Below are positions 8,957-18,163 of a DNA stretch of 64,000 nucleotides, piece by piece. Under the pieces are notes generated by a model, which was not told where the DNA came from, searched no databases, and saw nothing but the letters and a program-made list of their open reading frames with translations. Location: positions 5,084,001 to 5,148,000 of the forward strand of contig NZ_CP134706.1 in NCBI RefSeq assembly GCF_038246755.1. Direction: 5' to 3'. The position numbers and the translations under genes were made by a program. Within the stretch, counting starts at the first letter, position 1; the number at the start of each line of letters is the position of its first letter. Source of the DNA: Micromonospora sp. FIMYZ51 (GTDB taxonomy: Bacteria > Actinomycetota > Actinomycetes > Mycobacteriales > Micromonosporaceae).

Positions 8957-10296
8957 GCCGGGACCGCGGAGCCGATTCGCTGCTCTCCGATCCCCCGCCG
9001 GCCGACCGATCCCCGGAAGTGGCGCCGTCGCTGTGGCGCCACCCCGACTTCCTTCGGCTCTGGGGTGCGCAGACCATCGCGATGCTCGGGTCCCGGGTGA
9101 CCGAGTTGGCGCTGCCGCTTACCGCGATCCTGCTGCTGGACGCCGGGCCGACCAGCCTGGGCCTGCTCAACGTCGCCGAGTACCTGCCCTTCACCCTGGT
9201 CACGTTGTTCGCCGGGGTGCTCGCCGACCGCTACCGGCGGCGGGGACTGCTCGTCGGTGCCAACATCGGTCGCGCGGTGATCCTGGCGGTGGTGCCGCTG
9301 CTCGCGCTGACCGACCAGTTGTCCATGCCGGCGCTCTACCTGGTGGCCTTCCTCATCGGTGTGCTTACCGCGCAGTTCGACGTCGCGTACCAGGCGTACG
9401 TGCCGGTGCTGGTGAGCCGGAGCCAGCTCATCGAGGCCAACTCGAAGCTCCAGTCCACCAGGTCCATCGCCGAGACCGGCGGGAAGGGCTTCAGCGGTGT
9501 GCTCATCCAGGTGTTCACCGCGCCCGGCGCCATCATCGTCGACTGCCTGACGTATCTGGTCTCCGCCGTTTCCCTGCTCGCCATCAAGACCCGGGAGCCG
9601 CGTCGTACGGTCAGCTCCCGAGGACTCCGGGGCATGTGGGGTGAGATCGGCGAGGGGTTGAAGGCGACCCTCGGCCATCGCATTCTGCGCGCGGTTCTCC
9701 TCCAGGCCGCGTGGTTCAACCTGTTCCACGATGTCGTTCTCGTCCTGTTTCCGCTGTACGGCCTCAAGGACCTGGAGCTGACGCCGGCCCTGCTCGGGTT
9801 CATCATCGCCGCGGCCAGCGTCGGCGCCTTCGGCGGCGCGCTGATCGCCGGCGGGCTGGCGCGTCGCCTCGGCATCGGCCCGGCCATGGTCGCGGGCGTG
9901 GCGACCTCGGCGCTCGGCCTGCTGGTGCTGCCGCTGGCCGCCGGCCCACCGATGGTGCAGCAGCTGCTGCTGGGCGCGGGTTACGTGATCAGCGGGGTGG
10001 GCATCACGATCTTCAACATCCACTCGGTGGCGTTGCGCCAGGCGATCATTCCCAACCACCTCCTCGGGCGGGTCAGCGGCACCTACCGGTTCGTCGCCTG
10101 GGCGGTCATCCCGGTGGGCGGCCTGCTCGCCGGTGTGCTGGCGAATATCCTGACCGCCCGAGGCGCTCTGCTGATCGCCGGCGTCGGCCTGCTCGTCGGG
10201 GCGGTGGTTTTCGCCTTCAGCCCGGCCGGCCGGATCGCCGTGGCACCGGAGGGTCCCGAGATCCCGACGCCCACCGGGCCGATCACGAAGGAGTAG
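8953..10296 (+). CDS. MFS exporter (EntS-like / MFS_3 secretion type)
   Basis: A 447-residue inner-membrane protein with about 12 hydrophobic segments. The N-terminus carries LWRHPDFLRLWGAQTIAMLG and the loop 2-3 motif LADRYRRRGLL, as in the EntS-like group of the major facilitator superfamily that exports siderophores and small natural products. GTG at 8953 overlaps the ATP-grasp stop by four bases. Placement directly behind three ligases argues for export of, and possibly self-resistance to, the cluster product. A mere nutrient importer is less likely given the subgroup. Confidence 0.85.
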   Translation: MSRDRGADSLLSDPPPADRSPEVAPSLWRHPDFLRLWGAQTIAMLGSRVTELALPLTAILLLDAGPTSLGLLNVAEYLPFTLVTLFAGVLADRYRRRGLLVGANIGRAVILAVVPLLALTDQLSMPALYLVAFLIGVLTAQFDVAYQAYVPVLVSRSQLIEANSKLQSTRSIAETGGKGFSGVLIQVFTAPGAIIVDCLTYLVSAVSLLAIKTREPRRTVSSRGLRGMWGEIGEGLKATLGHRILRAVLLQAAWFNLFHDVVLVLFPLYGLKDLELTPALLGFIIAAASVGAFGGALIAGGLARRLGIGPAMVAGVATSALGLLVLPLAAGPPMVQQLLLGAGYVISGVGITIFNIHSVALRQAIIPNHLLGRVSGTYRFVAWAVIPVGGLLAGVLANILTARGALLIAGVGLLVGAVVFAFSPAGRIAVAPEGPEIPTPTGPITKE

Positions 10297-10300
10297 CTGC

Positions 10301-10924
10301 TTGTTCATCAAAGTCTGCGGCCTGCGGACCTCGACCGATGTCGCCGCCGCCGTGCGAGCCGGCGTGGACGCGGTGGGATTCATGCTCACCGAGAGCGTTC
10401 GTCGGGTTACGCCTACCGAAGCCGGCCGGCTGGCGGCCGAGGTGCCGCCCCAGGTGCTTACCGTCGGGGTGTTCCGGGGTGAGCCGGTCGACGTCATCCG
10501 CGACTGTGTGACCACGGCCGGTCTGCGCGCGGTGCAACTTCACGGCGGCGAGCCGCCAGGTCACTACGAGGCGCTGCGCGACCTCGACGTCACCCTGATC
10601 CGGGCGACCTCGGTGGCCAGTGGAGCCGACCTTCGTCCCGGCGCGTACGGCGAGGAGCTGCTCATCATCGACTCCCCGCAGCCCGGTTCGGGGCAGGGGT
10701 GGAACTGGTCCGCGCTACAGGCGAAGCCGGTGACCGGCCGTTGGCTGCTGGCCGGTGGCCTCCACCCGGGCAACGTCGCGGCCGCGATCACGGCGCTGGC
10801 ACCCTGGGGGGTCGACGTGTCAAGCGGTGTGGAGGCCCGCCGGGGCATCAAGGAGCCGCAGCTGATCGCGGAATTCGTAGCGGCTGCCCGATCGAACGGG
10901 CCAGGCTCGACCCGGTTCGAGTAG
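10301..10924 (+). CDS. trpF: Phosphoribosylanthranilate isomerase TrpF
   Basis: A 207-residue TIM-barrel enzyme for the Amadori rearrangement of phosphoribosylanthranilate to CdRP, step 3 of tryptophan synthesis. The N-terminal IKVCGLRT holds the catalytic Cys (C6), LIIDSP gives the catalytic Asp (D124), and phosphate loops are LAGGLHPGNV (150-159) and VSSGVEARRGIKE (173-185). All are intact. The start is TTG at 10301, supported by AAGGAG seven bases upstream; no ATG exists nearby. Most actinobacteria lack trpF because PriA (HisA-like) does both reactions, so a genuine TrpF in a cluster is notable. Its last 77 bp overlap the convergent MocR gene. It may supply indole/tryptophan for the product or bypass PriA inhibition (inference). 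Confidence 0.92.
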   Translation: MFIKVCGLRTSTDVAAAVRAGVDAVGFMLTESVRRVTPTEAGRLAAEVPPQVLTVGVFRGEPVDVIRDCVTTAGLRAVQLHGGEPPGHYEALRDLDVTLIRATSVASGADLRPGAYGEELLIIDSPQPGSGQGWNWSALQAKPVTGRWLLAGGLHPGNVAAAITALAPWGVDVSSGVEARRGIKEPQLIAEFVAAARSNGPGSTRFE

Positions 10925-12338
10925 CCCGCCGCCGGCCGCCGGACTGGGCGTAGGCCGCACCGACCCGGGCGAGCGCCTCGTTGATGTCGCTGGGCCGCAC
11001 CGCCGAGTAGCCGATGACAAGCGCTGGGCGGGTGGCGGCACCGGCGGTGTCGGCGAGCCGGAAGTGCGCGCCGCCGCGGAGCAGGACCGACCGACGCAGG
11101 GCCCCGTCGATGATCGCTGCCTCGTCCACGTGGTAGGGCAGTTCCACGTAGACGTGGCGGCCGGCGGACGAGCCGGCGACGCTCGCCCCGGGCAGGTGTC
11201 GCCGCACCGCTTGGACCACGGTCTCCAGCCGGGACCGGTACCTCGGACGCAGTCGGCGTAGGTGCCGGTCCAGCAGTCCCGCGCGCAGGAACTCCGACAC
11301 CGCCAGTTGCGTGATGGTGTCGGAGCCCTGGTCCGAGATGGACCGGATGCGTTCCACCGGGTCGAAGAGCCAGTCCGGCAGGGCGAGCCAACCGACCCGC
11401 AGGCCGGGAGCGAGCACCTTGCTCAGGCTGCCGCCGTAGATGACCCGCCCGGGGTCGCTGCCCTGGATCGCCGGGGGTCGCTCCCGCTGGTCGAACCAGA
11501 ACTCGGTGTCGTAGTCGTCCTCGACGATGATCCCGTTGACGTCGCTGGCCCAGCGCAGCAGCGCGTGCCGGCGTTCGAGCGACATGGTCCCGCCGGTGGG
11601 AAACTGGTGCGCCGCAGTGACCAGGACGGCGCGGACACCACTGCGCCGCAGGGCGTTGATGTCGATGCCCTCGGCGTCCAGCGGCAGGGGCACCGGGCAC
11701 ATGCCGCCGTCGCGGATGAACTGGAACTGCTTCCTGCTGCCCGGATCCTCGACACCGAGCCGTTCGATGCCAAGCGTCGGCAGGGTCCGGCAGATCAGCC
11801 CCAGGCCGTGGGCGAAGCCCAAGGTGACCATGGTGTGGGCGGGTTCCACCCGCACCCCCCGTACTCTGCCGAGGTAGCTTGCCAGTTCGGTGCGCAGGGC
11901 CGCGATGCCGGATATCGGCGGGTAGTTCAAGCCGTCGAGGCCCAGGCTCTGCGTCGCTCGCTGGTAGCAGGACAGCCATTCCTGCAACGGGAAGTTCGTG
12001 ACGTCCGTCGCGCCGACCCGCAGGTCCCAGCGTACGGTCGGCGCGGGCGGTTGGTGGAGGCTGGCGCTTGCCGCCACGGCGGCGATGGAGCGGGTGGCGA
12101 CGCGGGTACCCGAGCCCTGGACGGATTCCAGATATCCCTCGGCGGTCATCTGCTCGTACGCCTCGACCACCACGCTGCGCGACACCCCGATGTCGCGGGC
12201 CAGCAGGCGGCTCGACGGCAACGGCACACCGGGCAGCAGGACGCCATTTCGGATTTTCTCCTTGATGGCGTTCTGGATTTGTCTGCTAAGCGGCTCATCG
12301 ACGTTCCTGCGAACGCTAATTGTCAGATGCCACGGCAT
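10848..12338 (-). CDS. MocR-type GntR regulator with PLP aminotransferase-like domain
   Basis: A 496-residue fusion of a GntR winged helix-turn-helix (about 15-80, with LPSSRLLARDIGVSRSVV) and a fold-type-I aminotransferase domain (about 105-470). The PLP lysine is K307 in YGGSLSKVLAPGLRVGW, and the pyridine-binding Asp is in IIVEDDYDTEF. Such MocR proteins bind DNA and sense amino compounds via PLP. I place the start at ATG 12338, which has GGAGGGGG about 10 bp upstream; an earlier TTG at 12425 is possible. It lies between the two operons, convergent with trpF and divergent from the sugar dehydrogenase, so it is probably the pathway-specific regulator acting within 12339-12831. Confidence 0.9.
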   Translation of the reverse strand: MPWHLTISVRRNVDEPLSRQIQNAIKEKIRNGVLLPGVPLPSSRLLARDIGVSRSVVVEAYEQMTAEGYLESVQGSGTRVATRSIAAVAASASLHQPPAPTVRWDLRVGATDVTNFPLQEWLSCYQRATQSLGLDGLNYPPISGIAALRTELASYLGRVRGVRVEPAHTMVTLGFAHGLGLICRTLPTLGIERLGVEDPGSRKQFQFIRDGGMCPVPLPLDAEGIDINALRRSGVRAVLVTAAHQFPTGGTMSLERRHALLRWASDVNGIIVEDDYDTEFWFDQRERPPAIQGSDPGRVIYGGSLSKVLAPGLRVGWLALPDWLFDPVERIRSISDQGSDTITQLAVSEFLRAGLLDRHLRRLRPRYRSRLETVVQAVRRHLPGASVAGSSAGRHVYVELPYHVDEAAIIDGALRRSVLLRGGAHFRLADTAGAATRPALVIGYSAVRPSDINEALARVGAAYAQSGGRRRATRTGSSLARSIGQPLRIPRSAAAP

Positions 12339-12831
12339 TCCGAAATTGCCCCCTCCACGGGACAGCGTCGCCCTTGGCGTTTGCTCATCGGAGGCCACGT
12401 GCGGAAACCTCAGTTCGGTCGCCAATGACCGGATCCGATGATCACTGCCCCATCACAACGGCACGCAACGTGGATTCTAACCTCGCTCCTTGGGTGACTC
12501 CTAATCGAACAGGACCGGTGCCGGTCTCGCGGAAATGGTCCGAGTTTGTGGACCTCCCGAGCCCCCCGTAGGGCACTTATCAGTCAAAACTGCCGGGACC
12601 GGACCGCCCCTCGCCGCAGACCAGATGGTGGCCTGAGAATGCCACTCCGGCGAGCGAAGACTGGCCAATACGAGGACGACACCCAGCTCACCTAGACGAT
12701 TCGAGGCGCACCTGAGCCCTGGTCTGCCATCGCCCCGGTTCAGTGGTCTGGGCCGGGCGGACGGACGGCTGATTGAATCTGCCCGGCCTTCAGTGGCCGA
12801 GCATTCACGCCCACCGCTTGGAGCTGTACGA
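12339..12831. promoter_or_regulatory. Divergent non-coding region between MocR gene and right operon
   Basis: About 490 bp without a convincing gene, and visibly less GC-rich than its surroundings. It must carry the promoters of the MocR gene (leftward) and of the 12-kb right operon (rightward), and most likely the MocR operator. I see short inverted segments such as ACCGGTGCCGGT near 12518-12529, but no repeated motif pair that I would name as the operator. A leading GGAG at 12820-12823 is the ribosome-binding site of the next gene. Confidence 0.5.
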
Positions 12832-14187
12832 ATGGTTAGCATGGTCAGCTCGCCCACCGAAACCAGGGCGCAGGACCCGCAGGCCGGCGCCGTTGTCGCG
12901 CTGCCCGATTTCGACCACCTCATCGTGAGCCGGAAGGCAGTCGTCGGCATCGTCGGACTCGGCTACACCGGCTTGCCGCTGGCTACCGGCTTCGCCGCGG
13001 CGGGCTTCTCAGTGGTCGGCCTCGATACGGACACCGAAAAAATCGGGGCCATCAACCGCGGCGAGTCCTACCTGCCGGACGTCTCCGACCTGGAATTGGA
13101 AGAACTGCAATTGCGGCTGTCGGTAGGCACCTCGCCGGAGGCGATGGCCGTGGCGGACGCGGTGGTGGTCTGTGTCCCAACGCCGACCAGGGCCGGCGTC
13201 GCCGACCTCTCCCATGTCGACGACGCCCTCGCCGCCGTGGTGCCGCACCTGCGACCGGGAACGTTGCTGGTGTTGCAGTCCACCATCCCGCCCGGCACCA
13301 CCTCCGCCGCGGCTCGTCGGCTGGCCAGCGAGGGCGGCCTGCGCATCGGTGCCGACCTCTACCTGGCGATGGCGCCGGAGCGGATCAATCCGGCGAACGC
13401 CGACGGCTGGCGGATGACGAACACGCCGAAACTGGTCGGTGGCTTCACCGCCGAGTGCACCCGCCGGGCGACGGTGTTGTTCGAGCAGGTCTGCGAGCGG
13501 GTCCACCCGGTCTCCAGCCCGGAGGTCGCCGAGCTGGCGAAGATCTTCGAGAACACCTTCCGGCTCGTCAACATCGCCCTGACCCTCGAACTGTCCGACC
13601 TCTGCCGACAACTGCGGATTCCGGTCCGGGAGGTCATCGACGCGGCGGCGACCAAGCCGTACGGCTTCCTGGCGCACTATCCAGGTCCCGGCGTCGGCGG
13701 CGAGTGCATTCCGGTGGACCCGCTGTTCCTCCAGCCGTTGGCGCAGCTCGCGGGTACCGACCTCAGCCTGGTCCAAGCCGCGCACCGGCGGATCACCGAG
13801 CGCCCCGGCCAGGTCGTCGACCGGGTCGCGGAGCTGCTCCGGGCCCGGGGCCGGATGCCCCAGCGGGCCCGGGTGCTGATCGTCGGCGTCAGCTACAAGG
13901 AGGGCGTCGCCGACCTGCGCAACGCGCCGGCCCTGGACATCATCCGCGGGCTGCGCCGGGCCGGCGTGGAGGTCAGCTACTACGACCCGCTGGTGCCGTC
14001 GATGACCGTCGACGGTCAGGCGGTGCCCGTGGCGCCCTGGACGCCGACCGAGCTCGCGGCGTCGGACTGCGTCGTGCTGGTGACCCCGCACAACCGCATC
14101 GCGGCGGACCCGCACTGGAGCGCCGCACCGCTGGTGCTTGACACCCGCAACGTGCTGCCGCCGGCAGACAACATCGAACCGCTGTGA
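12832..14187 (+). CDS. UDP-sugar 6-dehydrogenase (UDP-GlcNAc/ManNAc dehydrogenase type, WbpA/TviB/WecC-like)
   Basis: A 451-residue nucleotide-sugar dehydrogenase, oxidising C6 of a UDP-hexose(amine) to the uronate with 2 NAD+. The N-terminal Rossmann motif is VGIVGLGYTGLPLA (38-51). APERINPAN (181-189) resembles the SPERINPG-type motif of UDP-HexNAc dehydrogenases. AELAKIFENTFRLVNIA gives K237 and N241. The catalytic Cys is C292 in GVGGECIPVDP, where His is more usual before the Cys. ATG at 12832 has GGAG eight bases upstream. It is the first gene of the right operon. With Gfo/Idh and DegT enzymes nearby it resembles the WbpA-WbpB-WbpE route to 3-amino-hexuronates; the exact sugar is inferred. 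Confidence 0.87.
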   Translation: MVSMVSSPTETRAQDPQAGAVVALPDFDHLIVSRKAVVGIVGLGYTGLPLATGFAAAGFSVVGLDTDTEKIGAINRGESYLPDVSDLELEELQLRLSVGTSPEAMAVADAVVVCVPTPTRAGVADLSHVDDALAAVVPHLRPGTLLVLQSTIPPGTTSAAARRLASEGGLRIGADLYLAMAPERINPANADGWRMTNTPKLVGGFTAECTRRATVLFEQVCERVHPVSSPEVAELAKIFENTFRLVNIALTLELSDLCRQLRIPVREVIDAAATKPYGFLAHYPGPGVGGECIPVDPLFLQPLAQLAGTDLSLVQAAHRRITERPGQVVDRVAELLRARGRMPQRARVLIVGVSYKEGVADLRNAPALDIIRGLRRAGVEVSYYDPLVPSMTVDGQAVPVAPWTPTELAASDCVVLVTPHNRIAADPHWSAAPLVLDTRNVLPPADNIEPL

Positions 14188-14245
14188 CGCCGAGATCCCG
14201 CGATCCGCGACGGCGCGGTCACCACTACCCAGCAAGGAGTTCCGG

Positions 14246-15040
14246 ATGCATCTCGACGAGATAGTCGCGGCGAAGCGATCGGCCTGGTCGGGCACCCGCC
14301 CGCCGGCCGGATCGCGGGCCGGTGGGCGCGCCACGCCAGCCCGTCCGGGCGCGTTCGCCGCCGCCCTGGGCGGCAGCGAGGTGGGCATCATCGCCGAGGT
14401 CAAGCCGAAGTCGCCGTCCAAGGGAGACCTGCTGCCGCGTACCGAGGCGGTGCCGCTGGCGCGCACGTACGCCGCGGCCGGAGCTGCCGCGGTGTCGGTC
14501 CTGGCCGACACCCCCTACTTCGGCGGCTCGCCCGACCTGGTCGCCGAGGTCGCCAACGACCCCGAGGTCACCGTCCCGGTGCTGTTCAAGGACTTCCTGG
14601 TCGACGTACGCCAGGTGCAACTCGCGTACGACTGCGGTGCGGACGCCGTGCTGGTCATCGTCCGTGCGGTCGACGACGCCCGGCTCGCGGATCTCCTCGC
14701 GGCGGCCGGCGATCTCGGGCTCGACGCGCTTGTCGAGACGTTCACCGAGGAAGAGGTGGAGCGGGCCGTCCGGGCCGGCGCCCAGATCATCGGCGTGAAC
14801 AACCGCGACCTGCGCACGTTCGAGGTTGACCTGGACAACTCGGTGCGGCTGCACCGGCTGATCCCGCCCGCCGTGCTGACGGTGAGCGAGAGCGGGCTGA
14901 ACACGGCAGCCGACATCGCCCGCATCGCCGCGCAGGGTTTCTCCGCCGCCTTGATCGGCGAGAGCCTGCTGACCAGCAACGACCCGGCGGAGAAGCTCCG
15001 TTCGCTGCGCGGTGTGCCGATTGCGCAGGCCGTGCGATGA
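14246..15040 (+). CDS. trpC: Indole-3-glycerol-phosphate synthase TrpC
   Basis: A 264-residue TIM barrel converting CdRP to indole-3-glycerol phosphate. The catalytic set is complete: E51 and K53 in [14 protein letters not shown]115 in LFKDF, E164 in [10 protein letters not shown]185 in GVNNRDL and the SESG phosphate motif (214-217). ATG at 14246 is preceded by AAGGAG; earlier in-frame codons run into the dehydrogenase and lack homology. The helix after the first beta-strand (about 12-36) is Gly/Ala/Arg-rich and atypical. The 3' end overlaps trpB by ATGA. Being in a cluster with no trpE, trpD or trpG, it probably draws on chromosomally made phosphoribosylanthranilate. Confidence 0.94.
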   Translation: MHLDEIVAAKRSAWSGTRPPAGSRAGGRATPARPGAFAAALGGSEVGIIAEVKPKSPSKGDLLPRTEAVPLARTYAAAGAAAVSVLADTPYFGGSPDLVAEVANDPEVTVPVLFKDFLVDVRQVQLAYDCGADAVLVIVRAVDDARLADLLAAAGDLGLDALVETFTEEEVERAVRAGAQIIGVNNRDLRTFEVDLDNSVRLHRLIPPAVLTVSESGLNTAADIARIAAQGFSAALIGESLLTSNDPAEKLRSLRGVPIAQAVR

Positions 15041-16221
15041 GCGGATGGTTCGGCGGGTACGGCGGCCAGTTCGTCGCGGAGACGTTGGTGGCTCCGCTTG
15101 AGGAACTGGAGGCGGCGTACCAGAAGGCACAGGCCAGTGAGGAGTTCCTCGGTGAGCTGGACGACCTGTTGGCCAGGTTCGTCGGCCGACCCACGCCGCT
15201 GACCAGACTTCGCCGGCTGGGCGGCCAGGTGAACGGCCGCGCGCTCTGGCTCAAGCGGGAGGACCTGACCCACACCGGCGCACACAAGATCAACAATGCG
15301 GTCGGGCAGGCCCTGCTGGCCCGGCGCATCGGCAAGCAACGCATCATCGCCGAGACCGGTGCGGGACAGCACGGGGTCGCCGTCGCGGCGGCCTGCGCGC
15401 ATCTCCAGCTCGACGCGACCATCTACATGGGACGGGTGGACGCCGAGCGGCAGGCACCGAACGTGCAGCGGATGGAGCTGCTCGGGGCCGAGGTACGTCT
15501 GGTCGACAACGGCACGGCCACGCTCAAGGACGCCATCAACGAGGCGATCCGCGACTGGATCGCCCACCCCGACTCCACCCACTACCTGCTCGGCTCGGTG
15601 GTCGGGCCGCACCCCTTCCCCACGATCGTCCGCGGCTTCCAGTCCGTGATCGGTCGGGAAGCGCGGCAGCAGTTCCAGGACGCCGTGGGCGCCCTGCCCG
15701 ACGCGGTGGTGGCCTGCGTCGGCGGCGGCAGCAACTCGGTAGGCATGTTCAGCGCGTTCCTCGACGACCCGGTACGCCTGGTCGGCGTACAGGCGGCCGG
15801 CGAGGGGTTGGGCCCACACGGTCGGCACGCCGCGCCGCTGCTCTACGGCGAACCCGGCGTCCTGCAAGGTACCCGCACCTACCTCCTCCAGGACGACGAC
15901 GGGCAGATCCTGCTCACCCACAGCGTGGCGCCGGGCCTGGACTATCCCGGCGTCGGGCCGGAGCACAGCCACTTGCGCGACACCGGGCGGGTCGAGTACC
16001 GAACCGCAAGCGACGTGCAGGCACTCGCCGCCTTCGAGCTGCTCAGCCGCGCGGAGGGGATCATCCCGGCGCTGGAGTCCGCACATGCGGTGGCGGGCGC
16101 GCTCGAACTGGCCGAGGAGTTGCCGCCGGGCAGCAACATCCTGGTGAACCTCTCCGGACGCGGCGACAAGGACCTGGTCAGCGCGCTGGCCGCGCTACGC
16201 GAACAGAAGGCGGACCGATGA
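15037..16221 (+). CDS. trpB: Tryptophan synthase beta chain TrpB
   Basis: A 394-residue PLP enzyme joining indole and serine to tryptophan. It has the canonical TrpB1 signatures: PLP lysine K84 in [16 protein letters not shown], catalytic E106 in [15 protein letters not shown] phosphate loop [12 protein letters not shown] (about 227-238), and [12 protein letters not shown]. Length and all motifs fit an active enzyme that pairs with TrpA. It begins at ATG 15037 inside the trpC stop (ATGA) and ends overlapping trpA by ATGA, so the three are a coupled block. It may make tryptophan or a beta-substituted analogue for the ligases. Confidence 0.95.
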   Translation: MSGWFGGYGGQFVAETLVAPLEELEAAYQKAQASEEFLGELDDLLARFVGRPTPLTRLRRLGGQVNGRALWLKREDLTHTGAHKINNAVGQALLARRIGKQRIIAETGAGQHGVAVAAACAHLQLDATIYMGRVDAERQAPNVQRMELLGAEVRLVDNGTATLKDAINEAIRDWIAHPDSTHYLLGSVVGPHPFPTIVRGFQSVIGREARQQFQDAVGALPDAVVACVGGGSNSVGMFSAFLDDPVRLVGVQAAGEGLGPHGRHAAPLLYGEPGVLQGTRTYLLQDDDGQILLTHSVAPGLDYPGVGPEHSHLRDTGRVEYRTASDVQALAAFELLSRAEGIIPALESAHAVAGALELAEELPPGSNILVNLSGRGDKDLVSALAALREQKADR

Positions 16222-17009
16222 AGCGACTCGCCCGCGCGTTCGCCGACAGCCAGCACGAGACCGCGCTGGTGGCCTACCTGACCGCCGGCTACCCGAGCCT
16301 GGACGAGACCGTCGACCTCGTCGAAGCAGTCTGCGCGGCCGGCGCGGACATCATCGAGTTGGGCGCACCGTTCTCCGACCCGCTCGGCGACGGTCCGGTC
16401 ATCCAGGCCACCACCCAGCACGCGCTACGCGGCGGTGCGACGGTGGCGGCCACCCTCGATCTCGTCGCCAAGGTGCGGGCCACCGGCAACGACGTGCCGA
16501 TCATGCTGATGGGTTACTGCAACCCCTTCCTCCGGTACGGCCTGCCGAAGCTCTTCGCCGACGCCGCGTCGGCCGGTGCCGACGGCTTCATCGTGCCGGA
16601 CCTGCCCGCCGCCGAGAGCAGCGACTGGCTTGTCGAGGCGGAACGGCAGCACCTGGGCCAGGTCTTCTTCGCCGCCCCGGGCAGCAGTCCCGAGCGGCTG
16701 CGCCGCACCGCCGAGGCGTCCCGCGGATTCCTGTACTGCCTGGCCGACAACGGGGTGACCGGTGTCCGGGACCGGCTCGCCGACGGACTCGACGCCTACC
16801 TCGCCCGCGTGCGAGCCGTGGCGACCACGCCCGTCGCGGTGGGCTTCGGCATCTCCCGACCGGAGCACGTCGCCGCGCTCCGGGGCAAGGTCGACGGCGT
16901 CATCGTCGGCAGTGCGCTGCTCCAGCGGATCGCGGCGGCCGACACCCCACCGCAGCGGATCGCCGCGGCGACGGCCCTGATCAGTGAGTTGAAGGAGGCG
17001 TGCCGATGA
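16218..17009 (+). CDS. trpA: Tryptophan synthase alpha chain TrpA (divergent)
   Basis: A 263-residue TIM barrel cleaving indole-3-glycerol phosphate to indole and GAP. Catalytic acids are present: E47 in [15 protein letters not shown] and D58 in the same loop. Loop 6, normally near SxxGVTG, reads [11 protein letters not shown] (175-185), and the usual APTSxxxR segment reads [10 protein letters not shown] (152-161). Both differ from housekeeping TrpA proteins in the loops that control beta-subunit coupling and IGP binding. It could be a partner of the adjacent TrpB with altered coupling, or a freer indole-releasing lyase. Coupled on both sides by ATGA overlaps. Confidence 0.9.
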   Translation: MKRLARAFADSQHETALVAYLTAGYPSLDETVDLVEAVCAAGADIIELGAPFSDPLGDGPVIQATTQHALRGGATVAATLDLVAKVRATGNDVPIMLMGYCNPFLRYGLPKLFADAASAGADGFIVPDLPAAESSDWLVEAERQHLGQVFFAAPGSSPERLRRTAEASRGFLYCLADNGVTGVRDRLADGLDAYLARVRAVATTPVAVGFGISRPEHVAALRGKVDGVIVGSALLQRIAAADTPPQRIAAATALISELKEACR

Positions 17010-18163
17010 GTGCTCCGGCGACGACGGCCACGACCGGAGTGCCGTTCTACAGCGGCGCGGCATCGGTCCGGCGGGACTGGGCCGGCCTCGCCGCCCGGCT
17101 GCGTACGGTCACCGCCACCGGACGGTTCACCTTCGGGCCGGTGGGCAGCGAACTGGAACGGGCCATCTCGGCACGTACCGGCGCTGCGCACGCGGTCGCG
17201 GTGAACAACGGTACGGACGCACTGATCATCATGCTGCGGGCGGCCGGCATCGGGCCGGGTGACGAGGTGATCGTCCCCGCGTACACCTTCTTCGCCAGCG
17301 CCTCCTCGGTGCTGCACGTCGGCGCCAAGCCGGTGCTTGTGGACATCCAACCCGGCTCCTACGCGCTGGACCCCGAGCGGGTCCGCGCCGCCGTCACGGA
17401 CCGCACCCGGGCCATCCTGCCGGTGCACCTGTTCACCCAGATGGCGGACATGGTGGCGCTCGGCGAGATCGCGGACGAGCACAAGCTGCAACTGCTGGAG
17501 GACAGCGCCGAGGGCATCGGGATGCACATCGACGGCCGGCACGCCGGCCGCTGGGGCCGGGCCGGCGTGCTCTCGTTCTTCCCCACCAAGACGCTCGGCG
17601 CGCTCGGCGACGCCGGGATGCTGCTCACCGATGACGACGAACTCGCCCGGACGGCACGCCGGCTGCGCTGCCACGGCCAGCCGAGCGACGGATCCTACGA
17701 GTACCTCGAACTCGGCTACAACAGCCGCTGTGACGAGGTGCAGTCCGCCTTCCTGCTCTGGCGGCTGGAGAGGCTGGACGCGGAGATCGCCCGCCGGGCC
17801 GACCTGGCGGCACGCTACGACCAGCGGCTGGGCGACCTCGCGCCGCAGGTCCGTACGCCGTGGCTGGCCCCGGCCCGCCGGCAGAGCAACCTCGTCTACT
17901 ACGTCTATCTGATCGAGTGCGAGCGGCGTGACGAGCTGGTCGCGTACCTGACCGCGCACGGGGTGGGCACCGAGGTCTACTACCCCCGGCCGCTCACCGA
18001 GCAGCCCTGCCTGGCCGCCCGGGCCGGGGTCGACCAGCCGGTACCGGTCGCGAAGGCGGCCAGCCAGCGGGCGGTCGGACTGCCGATGTTCCCCGACCTG
18101 ACCGACGAGCAGGTCGATCGGGTCTGCGACCTGATCCACGAGTTCTATCAGGAGCGACCGTGA
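17006..18163 (+). CDS. DegT/DnrJ/EryC1 aminotransferase (first)
   Basis: A 385-residue PLP aminotransferase of the sugar-aminotransferase family. It has VNNGTDALIIML (67-78), LLEDSAEGIG (163-172) with the PLP-pyridine Asp D166, and PLP lysine K195 in SFFPTKTLGALGDAG. It closes with the GVGTEVYYPRPL motif of NDP-sugar and cyclitol aminotransferases. ATG at 17006 is chosen over GTG 17000 because it sits seven bases after GAAGGAGG and gives an ATGA overlap with trpA. Its likely role is transamination of a keto-sugar, possibly the 3-keto-uronate formed by the dehydrogenase and a Gfo/Idh enzyme (inference). It is followed by a second family member. Confidence 0.9.
   Translation: MSAPATTATTGVPFYSGAASVRRDWAGLAARLRTVTATGRFTFGPVGSELERAISARTGAAHAVAVNNGTDALIIMLRAAGIGPGDEVIVPAYTFFASASSVLHVGAKPVLVDIQPGSYALDPERVRAAVTDRTRAILPVHLFTQMADMVALGEIADEHKLQLLEDSAEGIGMHIDGRHAGRWGRAGVLSFFPTKTLGALGDAGMLLTDDDELARTARRLRCHGQPSDGSYEYLELGYNSRCDEVQSAFLLWRLERLDAEIARRADLAARYDQRLGDLAPQVRTPWLAPARRQSNLVYYVYLIECERRDELVAYLTAHGVGTEVYYPRPLTEQPCLAARAGVDQPVPVAKAASQRAVGLPMFPDLTDEQVDRVCDLIHEFYQERP

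Noticed and set aside
12793..12831. Upstream start for the sugar dehydrogenase (GTG at 12793)
   Set aside because: The extra residues show no similarity and the GGAG site fits ATG 12832.
10301..17009. The chromosome's own tryptophan operon
   Set aside because: trpE, trpG and trpD are missing, trpF is present (unusual for actinobacteria), and the genes are interleaved with sugar and aminotransferase genes and an exporter.
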